NCBI GenBank assembly: GCA_946628745.1
Contig: CAMOXA010000114.1
Location: 1-5,251 of the forward strand
From: an uncultured Verrucomicrobiota bacterium
Lineage (GTDB): Bacteria; Verrucomicrobiota; Kiritimatiellia; RFP12; UBA1067
Reading direction: 5' to 3'
Length of the DNA stretch: 5,251 nucleotides
Shown here: piece after piece, positions 1-5,251 of the stretch
Layout of the letters: the number at the start of each line of letters is the position of its first letter
Numbering within the stretch: the first letter of the stretch is position 1
Notes under the pieces: model-generated
The model's input: the letters and a program-made list of their open reading frames with translations, nothing else
The model's database searches: none
What the model was told of the DNA's origin: nothing
Made by a program: the position numbers and the translations under genes

Positions 1-353
1 CCGCCGAAGAATCCCTCGAACCCGCCGCCCATCCCGCCGTGGCGGCCGCCGAACAGGTCACCGAACATGGAGAATATGTCGTCCATGCTCATGCCGCCCG
101 AGCCGAAGCCGCTATAGCCCTGAGCGCCCATTCCGGCATGTCCGAACTGGTCGTAGCGCTGGCGCTTTTCGGGGTCGTGCAGAACATCGTACGCTTCGGC
201 GGCCTCCTTGAACTTCTCCTCGGCCGCCTTGTCGCCCGGATTGCGGTCTGGGTGGTACTTCATGGCGAGCTTGCGGTAGGCCGACTTTATCTCGTCTGCC
301 GTCGCGCTCTTGCTTACGCCGAGCACCTCGTAATAATCTCTCTTCTCTGCCAT
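1..353 (-). CDS. dnaJ: Chaperone DnaJ (Hsp40), N-terminal part, cut by window edge
   Basis: DnaJ is a cytoplasmic co-chaperone. It delivers unfolded clients to DnaK and stimulates DnaK ATP hydrolysis through its J domain. The 117 visible residues begin MAEKRDYYEVLGV and carry a full J domain (about residues 5-70): the helix II basic patch (YRKLAMKYH), the invariant HPD triad at 34-36, and the QRYDQFGHAG closing helix. A Gly/Phe/Met-rich linker follows from about residue 71 (for example MFGDLFGGRHGGMGGGF), as in full-length type I and II DnaJ. The zinc-finger and C-terminal substrate-binding domains would lie beyond position 1, so the type cannot be decided. The ATG at 353 is the only reasonable start. 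It lies 12 bases after the grpE stop with no clear Shine-Dalgarno sequence, which suggests translational coupling to grpE. The order grpE-dnaJ is typical for bacteria. Confidence 0.96.
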   Translation of the reverse strand, partial: MAEKRDYYEVLGVSKSATADEIKSAYRKLAMKYHPDRNPGDKAAEEKFKEAAEAYDVLHDPEKRQRYDQFGHAGMGAQGYSGFGSGGMSMDDIFSMFGDLFGGRHGGMGGGFEGFFG

Positions 354-365
354 CTTGCAAATCGT

Positions 366-1025
366 TTATTCGGCAGCCGCGGGCTTGCCCGCAGACACCA
401 CCACCTGCGCGGCCCTAAGCACCTTGCCTTTGAGCATCCAGCCGCGCTTCACCTCGTTGGACACCTTGCCCTCGTCGAACTCAGCGTTGGGCAGCTGCGC
501 CACGGCTTCCATCGTCTCGGTGTCCAGCGCCTTGCCGACGCTGTCGAACGGTTCCGCGCCGTGGTCTTTGAGCGCGCCGAGAAACGTGTCGTAGACGAGT
601 TTCACGCCCTTGACGAACGGATCTTCCGCATCCTTCGCCGTCGTGAGCGCGAGCGACAGATTGTCGACTACCGGCAGGATATCCTTGAGTATGTCGGCCT
701 CCGCATAGCGGTAGGTGTCTTCACGGTCGCGCGCCGTGCGCTTCTTGAAGTTGTCGAAGTCTGCGAGCAGCCTCGCGTAGAGGTCTTTCCAGTCGGGTTC
801 GGACGGCTTTTTATCCGCCGCCTCCGTCTCCGGCGCCTTCTCCCCCGCCGCCTCCCCGGCGGACTCGGGAGACTGGTTTTCTGCGGCTTCGGCAGGCTCC
901 GGCCCGGCAGGCTTCTCCTGCTCCGCGGCCGGCTCCTGCGCCGTCTTCTGCTCTTCAGGTTTCTTTTCTGCTGTCTCGTCCAACACTCTGTACCTCTTGT
1001 GCCTTCTCTCTGCCCCGAACCTCAT
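366..1025 (-). CDS. grpE: Nucleotide exchange factor GrpE
   Basis: GrpE is the cytoplasmic homodimeric exchange factor that releases ADP from DnaK. The protein is 219 residues from the ATG at 1025 (E. coli GrpE is about 197). Residues 15-75 are a low-complexity Glu/Ala/Pro/Lys-rich tail, usual for the disordered GrpE N-terminus. The long dimerisation helix follows, with the family pattern RLLADFDNFKKR at 85-96 and ILPVVDNLSLAL at 116-127. The C-terminal beta domain carries the signature GWMLKGKVLRAAQVVVS at 195-211. The ATG lies 3 bases after the argG stop and has AAAGG 8 bases upstream, inside the argG end. An alternative start is the GTG at 986, with AGAGG (993-997) 6 bases upstream. It would remove the atypical basic leader MRFGAERRHKRYR and give 206 residues. 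Product certain; start uncertain. Confidence 0.97.
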   Translation of the reverse strand: MRFGAERRHKRYRVLDETAEKKPEEQKTAQEPAAEQEKPAGPEPAEAAENQSPESAGEAAGEKAPETEAADKKPSEPDWKDLYARLLADFDNFKKRTARDREDTYRYAEADILKDILPVVDNLSLALTTAKDAEDPFVKGVKLVYDTFLGALKDHGAEPFDSVGKALDTETMEAVAQLPNAEFDEGKVSNEVKRGWMLKGKVLRAAQVVVSAGKPAAAE

Positions 1026-1028
1026 GCC

Positions 1029-2261
1029 TTACGCCTTTATCTGCCCGGCCTTCGCGAGCATCTTCGCTTCGACGCTCTGTATCTCGGCGAAACCCTGCGA
1101 GCTGTGCGGGTTGAGTCCGTCGGAAGCCTCCATCGAGCTGTCGGCCTCGTTGTAGATCGTGGCCTTGAGTCCGGCGAGAGACTCGAAGAAGATGTTGCCC
1201 TTGTAAAGGCCGAGCGTGACTTCGGCCGTCGCCTTGTCCGCCCACACCTGAATCGCCGCGCGCGCGGCCTGTGTCGCGGGGTCGAACCACCTGCCGTCGT
1301 ATATCTGGTCGGCGACGAGCTTGGACAGCTGCTGGAAGAAGAGCGTCGAGCGGCGGTCCATCACGCCTTCGTAGATGTACTTGAGGCCCCAGGACAGAAC
1401 CTCCATGCCGGGCGCTTCGTAGACGCCGCGGCTCTTCGTGCCGATTATGCGGTTCTCGAGCGCGTGCTTCATGCCGATTCCGTTGCGTCCGCCGATCTTG
1501 TTGACCTCGAGCATGACCTCGTAAGGCGTCATCTTCTTGCCGTTTACGGCCGTGCAGCGCCCCTTCTCGAACTTGAGGACGATCTTTTCGATCTTGTTTG
1601 GAGCCTTCTCGGGCCACACGCCCATCGTGGGCTTGACGATGCGCATCGACGTTTCCATCGATTCAAGGTCTTCCGCCTCGTGCGAGAGGCCGGCGAGATT
1701 GCCGTCGGTGGAATATTTCTTCTTCGTGCCTGCGAAAGCGACGATGCCGCGCTTGGCGAGGAATTCGACCATCTGCGTGCGGCCGGGGAACTTCTTGAGA
1801 AGCTCCGAATCGCGCCACGGCGCGTACACGCCGAACTTGGGGTCGAGGACGTTCGTATAGCGTTCGAACCGCATCTGGTCGTTGCCGCGGCCCGTCGCCC
1901 CGTGCACGAGCGCGACGCAGCCCGCCTTCTTCATGGCGGGGAGAAGTTTCTGGACGGTCACGGCGCGCGCGATGCCGGTCGAGTTCCAGTATCCGCCGTC
2001 GTACATCGCCTGGCATTTCACCGTTTCAAAGCAGATGTCGGCCATCTCCTTCGTGACGTCCACAATCGTCGTTTCGACTCCTGTCGGCGCCATCTTCTTC
2101 TTTATGTCGTTTATATCCTTCTCGTCAGGCTGACCTACATTGGCCGAAAACGCCTTGACCTTCACCCCCGCGTCCTGCAGCACGCAGCAGATGGTCTTGG
2201 AATCCAACCCGCCGGAAACGCACACTCCGACGGTCTTGCCTTTCAATTCTTCGAGTTTCAT
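1029..2261 (-). CDS. argG: Argininosuccinate synthase
   Basis: ArgG catalyses the ATP-dependent condensation of citrulline and aspartate to argininosuccinate, the penultimate step of arginine synthesis, in the cytoplasm. The 410-residue protein is full length for the family (about 400-450). It shows the N-type ATP pyrophosphatase PP-loop SGGLDS at 16-21, NVGQPDE at 41-47, the substrate-binding HGATGRGNDQMRFE at 120-133, YSTDGN at 183-188, IGGRNGIGM at 256-264 and KSRGVYEAPGM at 276-286. The NxGQPDE, STDxN...HEAxDLE and RGxYEAPGM segments resemble the E. coli-type branch rather than the shorter 'AYSGGLDTS' branch. The PP-loop reads LDSKT where most ArgG proteins have LDTS, which still fits the general SGGxDS motif. 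The ATG at 2261 is supported by AAAGGA (2270-2275) 8 bases upstream and by a promoter at 2290-2318. It appears to head an argG-grpE-dnaJ unit. Confidence 0.97.
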   Translation of the reverse strand: MKLEELKGKTVGVCVSGGLDSKTICCVLQDAGVKVKAFSANVGQPDEKDINDIKKKMAPTGVETTIVDVTKEMADICFETVKCQAMYDGGYWNSTGIARAVTVQKLLPAMKKAGCVALVHGATGRGNDQMRFERYTNVLDPKFGVYAPWRDSELLKKFPGRTQMVEFLAKRGIVAFAGTKKKYSTDGNLAGLSHEAEDLESMETSMRIVKPTMGVWPEKAPNKIEKIVLKFEKGRCTAVNGKKMTPYEVMLEVNKIGGRNGIGMKHALENRIIGTKSRGVYEAPGMEVLSWGLKYIYEGVMDRRSTLFFQQLSKLVADQIYDGRWFDPATQAARAAIQVWADKATAEVTLGLYKGNIFFESLAGLKATIYNEADSSMEASDGLNPHSSQGFAEIQSVEAKMLAKAGQIKA

Positions 2262-2269
2262 GAGTCTAA

Positions 2270-2275
2270 TCCTTT
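2270..2275 (-). promoter_or_regulatory. Shine-Dalgarno sequence of argG
   Basis: AAAGGA on the minus strand lies 8 bases before the ATG at 2261. It fixes the argG start and leaves a leader of only about 22 bases from the predicted transcription start. Confidence 0.7.
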
Positions 2276-2289
2276 CGAGTCAGCCGCAT

Positions 2290-2318
2290 ATTGTACCACA
2301 TTTTCCCCGCGCTGTGAA
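2290..2318 (-). promoter_or_regulatory. Sigma70-type promoter of argG(-grpE-dnaJ)
   Basis: On the minus strand the -35 box is TTCACA (2313-2318, five of six consensus bases), followed by a 17-base spacer and a -10 box TACAAT (2290-2295, five of six). TGG directly precedes the -10 box (2296-2298), making an extended -10. Transcription should start near 2283. No recognisable ARG box or CIRCE element overlaps it. An A-tract of eight (minus strand, 2340-2347) lies at about -57 to -64 and could act as a distal UP element. Since grpE and dnaJ follow without gaps, this promoter probably also drives them. Confidence 0.78.
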
Positions 2319-2328
2319 GACGCTATCG

Positions 2329-2347
2329 ACGGTTCTCCGTTTTTTTT
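2329..2347 (+). other. Small hairpin with eight-T tract (possible terminator, or A-tract of argG promoter)
   Basis: On the plus strand, ACGG-TTCT-CCGT forms a 4 bp stem, 5 bp with a G-T wobble, followed directly by eight T residues. This has the shape of a very short intrinsic terminator pointing right. No plus-strand gene ends here, and the stem is too short to be convincing. Read on the minus strand, the same bases are an A-tract just upstream of the argG promoter. Which role applies, if either, cannot be told from the sequence. Confidence 0.3.
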
Positions 2348-2373
2348 CATAGCAGGCGCAGCGCCGCAGTCCT

Positions 2374-2420
2374 CGCCCCTTCAAGCGTCCATAACCCCCG
2401 CCACGCCGCACCTTCAAGCG
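2374..2420. repeat. 14-base direct repeat pair upstream of the argG promoter
   Basis: CGCNCCTTCAAGCG occurs at 2374-2387 and again at 2407-2420. Only the N position differs (C versus A), and the copies start 33 bases apart, about three helical turns. Each copy contains the small dyad CTT-C-AAG. The copies lie about 90 to 140 bases upstream of the predicted argG start, in non-coding DNA. They could be paired sites for a regulator acting on argG or a local duplication; no known operator is recognised. Confidence 0.45.
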
Positions 2421-2438
2421 GCTTCATCTAGGGTGTTT

Positions 2439-2639
2439 ATGGTAAACCCTCGACCTTGTCTCGGGCTCGAAGCGGCCAAACGCCAGGAGAAGCTGCGGCT
2501 TGCGATTGTTCCCGACTTTCTAGTGGGCGCGCACGCACTGGAATGCGCCGACGCGCTCATCACGCGCGACCGCGGCTTCATGCGTCGCTATTTTTCCAAA
2601 CTCAAGGTTATCGATCCAACACAGGAATGTTGCCAATAG
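2439..2639 (+). pseudogene. C-terminal half of a PIN-domain (VapC-type) toxin, 5'-truncated remnant
   Basis: VapC-type toxins are PIN-domain endoribonucleases neutralised by a cognate antitoxin. This plus-strand frame gives 66 residues from the ATG at 2439. From about residue 13 it reads as a PIN C-terminus: VPDFLVGAHALECADALITRD, then a GFMRRYFSKLKVIDP ending. It keeps the late acidic residues (Asp of PDF, Asp of TRDRG) expected in the metal site. The first half of the domain, with the DTN motif, the conserved Glu and about 80 residues, is absent. The upstream DNA in all three plus frames down to the argG start shows nothing PIN-like. No antitoxin gene and no good ribosome-binding site are visible. 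It faces the minus-strand genes and sits between argG and GH92. I read it as a decayed toxin-antitoxin locus. The family match is firm; loss of function is inferred from the missing half. Confidence 0.72.
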
Positions 2640-2659
2640 CCGACACCAATGTCCAGTGA
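2627..2659 (+). pseudogene. Possible N-terminal stub of a second PIN-domain gene
   Basis: An ATG at 2627 opens a ten-codon frame, MLPIADTNVQ, ending at TGA (2657-2659). It closely resembles the first strand of PIN domains, where an Asp-Thr-Asn motif supplies the first catalytic acid. It overlaps the end of the preceding PIN C-terminal fragment by 13 bases in another frame, the spacing typical of tandem overlapping genes. After the stop no frame continues as a PIN domain, and the convergent GH92 gene ends 28 bases later. The match is only six or seven residues long, so chance cannot be excluded, but its position directly after a PIN remnant makes common origin likely. Confidence 0.4.
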
Positions 2660-2686
2660 TTGGGAAAGGCGAAAACCTTGCGGGCC

Positions 2687-4918
2687 CTAGCGCGCACCCG
2701 GGCCCATCTCGAAGACGAGTTCGCCGCCGGAAATGACGTCCGCATGGCGGATTGTAAACCCTTCGAGCGGTCTGCCGTCGAGAGCGACGCTTTTGACGTA
2801 TTTGTTTTCGTCCGACAGATTCTTCGCGACTACCGTGAACGTCTTGCCGTTTGCAAGGTTCAACACCACTTTCTTTAGTTGCGGCGCGCCGAGGACGTAT
2901 TCGCCGCTCGCCGGATTGAGCGGATAGAATCCCATCGCTGAAAAAACGTACCACGCGCTCATCTGTCCGCAATCGTCGTTGCCGCAAAGTCCGTCCGGCC
3001 TGGGCTTGTAGAACTCCTTGACGACATCGCGCACGAGTTCCGCCTGGCGCTCCGGCAGTCCCGCGTAGCGCAGAAGATAGATGATGTGGTGGCTCGGTTC
3101 GTTGCCGTGGCAATACTGCCCCATGAGACCCGTCACGTCCTCGCAAGTGCCGGTCTCGGACTCGTCCGCCGCCAGCGTGAAAAGCCGGCACAGCCTCTCG
3201 CCCGCGACCTTCTTGCCGCCGACAGCCTCGACGAGAGCCTCCGGCTCGTGCAGAACGTGCCAGGTCCACTGCCAGGCGTTGCCCTCTGTGTAGTCGCTCC
3301 CGGTGCCGGCGTTGCGGCCAAGCGCGAGCGGATTGAACGGCGCCGTCCAGTTGCCGCGCGAATCGCGGCCTCGCGCGAATCGCGTCTCGGGGTCGATGAC
3401 GTTTCGCCAGGCGCGCGAACGTTCGAGAAAGAACGCCGCGTCCCCGTCGTAGCCGAGGCGCGCGGCCATTTGCGCGGCGCACCAGTCGTCGTATGTCGAC
3501 TCCAAAAGGCGCGAGACCGACTCGCTCGTCACGATGTCATTCGGGTACCAGCCGTACTTGTCCAGGAGTTCCCAATCCTCGAGCTTGCGGCCCTTGTGCG
3601 GTTTTGTGATGGAATCTTTGACCGCGGCGTACGCGGCCTCCCAGAACGCGCGGTCGCGCGAATGCCTGGAAAGCGCATGCGCCCCGCCGGGCGCGGTGTC
3701 GCGCGTGAGCGCCTCGGTTTTCAGGAACCAGTCGACTATGACCGGTATCGAGTGAGTGCCGATCATGCACTGGTTGTCCCGTCCCATCAATGTCCAGATC
3801 GGCAGAAAGCCCGCCGCGCGCCAATGCTCGAGCATCGTCTCGACGAAGCCGTCGGCCTTCTCGGGCGCGATAATGGTATAGAGCGGATGCGCGGCGCGAA
3901 AAGTGTCCCAGAGCGAAAGCGTGGAATAGTATGATCCGCCGCCGGCGGAGTGGACCTCGCCGTCGGCGCCGCGATAGCGCCCGTCGACGTCCGCAATGTT
4001 GTTGGGCTGGATGAACATGCGGTACAGCGCGGAATAGAAGGCCGTCTTCTCGTCGTCCGTCCCGTCTACCTCTATTCGCGCCAGCTCGCGGTTCCACGCG
4101 GCGAGCGCCGCGGCGCGGACGGCGTCGAAGTCGAACGCTGGTATTTCGGCGGCGAGGTTGCGCCGCGCCCCGGCGACATCCACCAGCGAATAGCCGATTT
4201 TGACGACGAGCGGTTCGCCGGCCGGCAGATCGAAGTCCAGCGCGAAACGCGGCGCCCTTTCGTCCGGCGACGCCGGCTCCAGCCTTCGCCAGGACGCGAC
4301 GGGGTGGCTGAATTCCACGACAAACGAATAGCTGCGCGTCACCCAGTATTTGCGGACCGTGGTGCCGGCGATGCGGCTGTCCTCGACGCGCGCGTCGCAG
4401 GAGAGAATCGTCTTGGCGATATCCTTGCCGCCGATGCCCCACATGCAATCGATCAGCAGCGAGGCGCGGCTTTGCGGATACTTGAGACGGTAAATCGCGC
4501 AGTGCGGCGCGGCGGTCGCCTCCACGCGCACGCCGCAGTCGTCCAGCGTCACGGCGTAACAGCCCGGCGAACACGATTGAGTCTCTTTGCGGAACGCGGA
4601 CGAGACGGCCGGCGAGGCTTCGCCCGCGAACGGCATGATGCGCAAATCGCCGAGGTCGCCGCACCCTGTTCCGCTCAAGTGCGTCTGGGAGAAACCGAGT
4701 ATGCGATCGTCCTCCCAGCGGTAGCCCGCGCAGTACCGATAGCCCTCGCGCCCCGTATCCGGCGAGGGCTGCACGAGACCGAGCGGATACGCCGCGCCCG
4801 GGAAGGTGTGGCCGTCGCCGCCGCATCCGATCTCCGGGCGGACCCATCCGGAGTGCGCGTCGACACACGCCGAAGCGATTCCCGCCGCGACTATTGCTCC
4901 AAGTGCGTTGCTCTCCAT
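2687..4918 (-). CDS. GH92 family alpha-mannosidase
   Basis: GH92 enzymes are calcium-dependent, inverting exo-alpha-mannosidases that trim N-glycans and mannans. The 743-residue product is full length for the family. The N-terminal beta-sandwich domain opens with the family signature IGCGGDGHTFPGAAYPLGL at 30-48 and QPSPDTG at 50-56. The (alpha/alpha)6 domain carries SLWDTFRAAHPL at 335-346, YTEGNAWQWTW at 543-553 (E545 aligns with the general acid), HGNEPSHHIIYL at 604-615 and GNDDCGQMSAWYVFSAMGFYP at 646-666 (acidic pair 648-649, in the base region). The linkage specificity cannot be read. The ATG at 4918 is chosen because GGAGG lies 7 bases upstream; an in-frame ATG at 4960 overlaps the -10 box. 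The N-terminus has a short hydrophobic run (LGAIVAAGIASAC, 6-18) without basic residues. This could be a weak signal or lipoprotein peptide, but export is unproven. The gene appears monocistronic, with its own promoter. Confidence 0.97.
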   Translation of the reverse strand: MESNALGAIVAAGIASACVDAHSGWVRPEIGCGGDGHTFPGAAYPLGLVQPSPDTGREGYRYCAGYRWEDDRILGFSQTHLSGTGCGDLGDLRIMPFAGEASPAVSSAFRKETQSCSPGCYAVTLDDCGVRVEATAAPHCAIYRLKYPQSRASLLIDCMWGIGGKDIAKTILSCDARVEDSRIAGTTVRKYWVTRSYSFVVEFSHPVASWRRLEPASPDERAPRFALDFDLPAGEPLVVKIGYSLVDVAGARRNLAAEIPAFDFDAVRAAALAAWNRELARIEVDGTDDEKTAFYSALYRMFIQPNNIADVDGRYRGADGEVHSAGGGSYYSTLSLWDTFRAAHPLYTIIAPEKADGFVETMLEHWRAAGFLPIWTLMGRDNQCMIGTHSIPVIVDWFLKTEALTRDTAPGGAHALSRHSRDRAFWEAAYAAVKDSITKPHKGRKLEDWELLDKYGWYPNDIVTSESVSRLLESTYDDWCAAQMAARLGYDGDAAFFLERSRAWRNVIDPETRFARGRDSRGNWTAPFNPLALGRNAGTGSDYTEGNAWQWTWHVLHEPEALVEAVGGKKVAGERLCRLFTLAADESETGTCEDVTGLMGQYCHGNEPSHHIIYLLRYAGLPERQAELVRDVVKEFYKPRPDGLCGNDDCGQMSAWYVFSAMGFYPLNPASGEYVLGAPQLKKVVLNLANGKTFTVVAKNLSDENKYVKSVALDGRPLEGFTIRHADVISGGELVFEMGPGAR

Positions 4919-4925
4919 GTCTGCG

Positions 4926-4930
4926 CCTCC
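4926..4930 (-). promoter_or_regulatory. Shine-Dalgarno sequence that sets the GH92 start
   Basis: GGAGG on the minus strand lies 7 bases before the ATG at 4918. It selects this start over the in-frame ATG at 4960, which has no such site and falls inside the promoter. Confidence 0.85.
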
Positions 4931-4958
4931 GTTTCGTTCAGTTGTTGAAACGAAGAAC

Positions 4959-4986
4959 ATTATACCATATTTTCAGCATCAGCGAA
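4959..4986 (-). promoter_or_regulatory. Extended -10 promoter of the GH92 gene
   Basis: The minus strand carries a perfect extended -10, TGGTATAAT (4959-4967). Only a weak -35 candidate, TTCGCT (4981-4986), stands 16 bases upstream, as is common when the TGn extension is present. Transcription should start near 4952, giving a leader of about 34 bases. The surrounding bases AAAATATGGTATAATGT match the argG promoter (AAAATGTGGTACAATAT) at 14 of 17 positions. No inverted repeat typical of a sugar-responsive repressor was seen. Confidence 0.68.
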
Positions 4987-5018
4987 CGCCCGGTCAGCGG
5001 CTGCAGACCATCGCCGCG

Positions 5019-5251
5019 CTATTCCGCGACAGGTGCGACTTTGACGCGGTAGAACCGCTTTGCGCCGTCCTTCGGCGCGTCGAGCGTTAGCGGACCCGAC
5101 GCGACGGCCTTCACCGGCGCCGTCTCGCAGGTCGCGCCGCCGATGCCGCCCGGAACAAGTTCGTCGCCGTAGACCACCGAATACCAGAACCCTGCAACGG
5201 CATCGACGGATATGCCGTCCGTCGCCTCGCCGCCATAGGAAGAAATCTCGA
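5019..5251 (-). CDS. C-terminal end of an unrecognised, probably exported protein (5' part outside window)
   Basis: The frame is open from the window edge to TAG at 5019-5021 and encodes the last 76 residues of a longer protein (start EISSYGGEATDG, end RFYRVKVAPVAE). The segment is rich in Gly, Val and Ala with alternating hydrophobic residues (GFWYSVVYGDELVPGG), suggesting a small beta-sandwich. The run 'AGFWYSVVYGDEL ... GPLTLDAPKDGAKRFYRVKV' resembles the closing module of many large secreted proteins in Verrucomicrobiota and relatives, where a final strand with FYRV or FFRV is common. This is pattern recognition, not a family assignment, and the main domain is not visible. The reading frame is supported by GC-rich third positions and by the gap to the GH92 promoter. 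The gene ends 52 bases upstream of the TGG extension of that promoter. No convincing T-tailed terminator is seen in the gap. Confidence 0.65.
   Translation of the reverse strand, partial: EISSYGGEATDGISVDAVAGFWYSVVYGDELVPGGIGGATCETAPVKAVASGPLTLDAPKDGAKRFYRVKVAPVAE

Noticed and set aside
1026..1100. A CIRCE or other heat-shock operator before grpE
   Set aside because: No TTAGCACTC/GAGTGCTAA-like inverted repeat is present around the grpE start or before argG.
39..2639. An 866-codon open frame on the plus strand
   Set aside because: It runs antisense through dnaJ, grpE and argG, all of which are unmistakable on the minus strand. Its sequence there is low-complexity Arg/Leu/His-rich, as expected from the complement of GC-rich genes. 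Only its last 60 or so codons, the PIN remnant, have real protein character.
2682..2705. GGGCCC ... GGGCCC inverted repeat around the GH92 stop codon as a terminator
   Set aside because: The stem is 6 bp with a 12-base loop and overlaps the stop codon. Only a TTTT, some bases further on, follows it on the minus strand. Both arms are self-palindromic and so also read as a direct repeat. This is not enough to call a terminator.
3355..3384. 13-base direct repeat CGCGCGAATCGCG (3355-3367 and 3372-3384)
   Set aside because: It lies inside the GH92 coding region, the copies are read in different frames, and it is explained by Arg/Asp/Ser/Phe codons in a CG-rich gene.
3086..4948. Long plus-strand open frames (3086-3934 and 3950-4948) opposite the GH92 gene
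   Set aside because: They are antisense to a full-length, motif-complete GH92 enzyme, have no ribosome-binding sites and show Arg/Ala-rich shadow composition.
4919..4960. Upstream in-frame ATG at 4960 as the GH92 start
   Set aside because: It overlaps the TATAATG -10 box and has no Shine-Dalgarno sequence. The ATG at 4918 has GGAGG at 7 bases.
4991..5018. Hairpin GCGGC/GCCGC after the stop of the upstream gene
   Set aside because: The stem is 5 bp with a long loop and there is no following T-tract, so it is unlikely to be an intrinsic terminator.

Overview
The window is GC-rich bacterial DNA. Every intact gene lies on the minus strand. Read in the direction of transcription, from high to low coordinates, it holds: the C-terminal end of an unrecognised, probably exported protein (5251-5019); a complete GH92-family alpha-mannosidase (4918-2687); a 425-base stretch without an intact gene, which carries plus-strand remnants of PIN-domain (VapC-type) toxin genes and the argG promoter (2686-2262); and a compact cluster argG - grpE - dnaJ (2261-1), with dnaJ cut by the window edge.

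The GH92 enzyme points to a glycan-degrading lifestyle, since this family trims alpha-mannosides from N-glycans or mannans. The truncated upstream protein ends in a small beta-rich segment closing with 'RFYRVKV'. That style of C-terminus is common in secreted proteins of the Verrucomicrobiota/Kiritimatiellota/Planctomycetota group. Together with the base composition, this makes a host- or gut-associated member of that group my best guess, but it is an inference and no marker gene here settles it.

argG, grpE and dnaJ are separated by only 3 and 12 bases and probably form one transcription unit. This puts an arginine-biosynthesis enzyme ahead of two DnaK co-chaperones; no dnaK and no CIRCE operator are visible. 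A well-formed sigma70-type promoter precedes argG: TTCACA, 17 bases, then TACAAT with an upstream TG. GH92 has its own promoter with a perfect extended -10, TGGTATAAT. The two -10 regions and their upstream flanks match closely (AAAATnTGGTAyAATrT), so they probably show the preferred housekeeping promoter of this organism.

No clearly new system is present. The least ordinary part is 2262-2686. There a well-preserved C-terminal half of a PIN toxin on the plus strand overlaps what looks like the first ten codons of a second PIN gene, and a 14-base near-perfect direct repeat sits upstream of the argG promoter.
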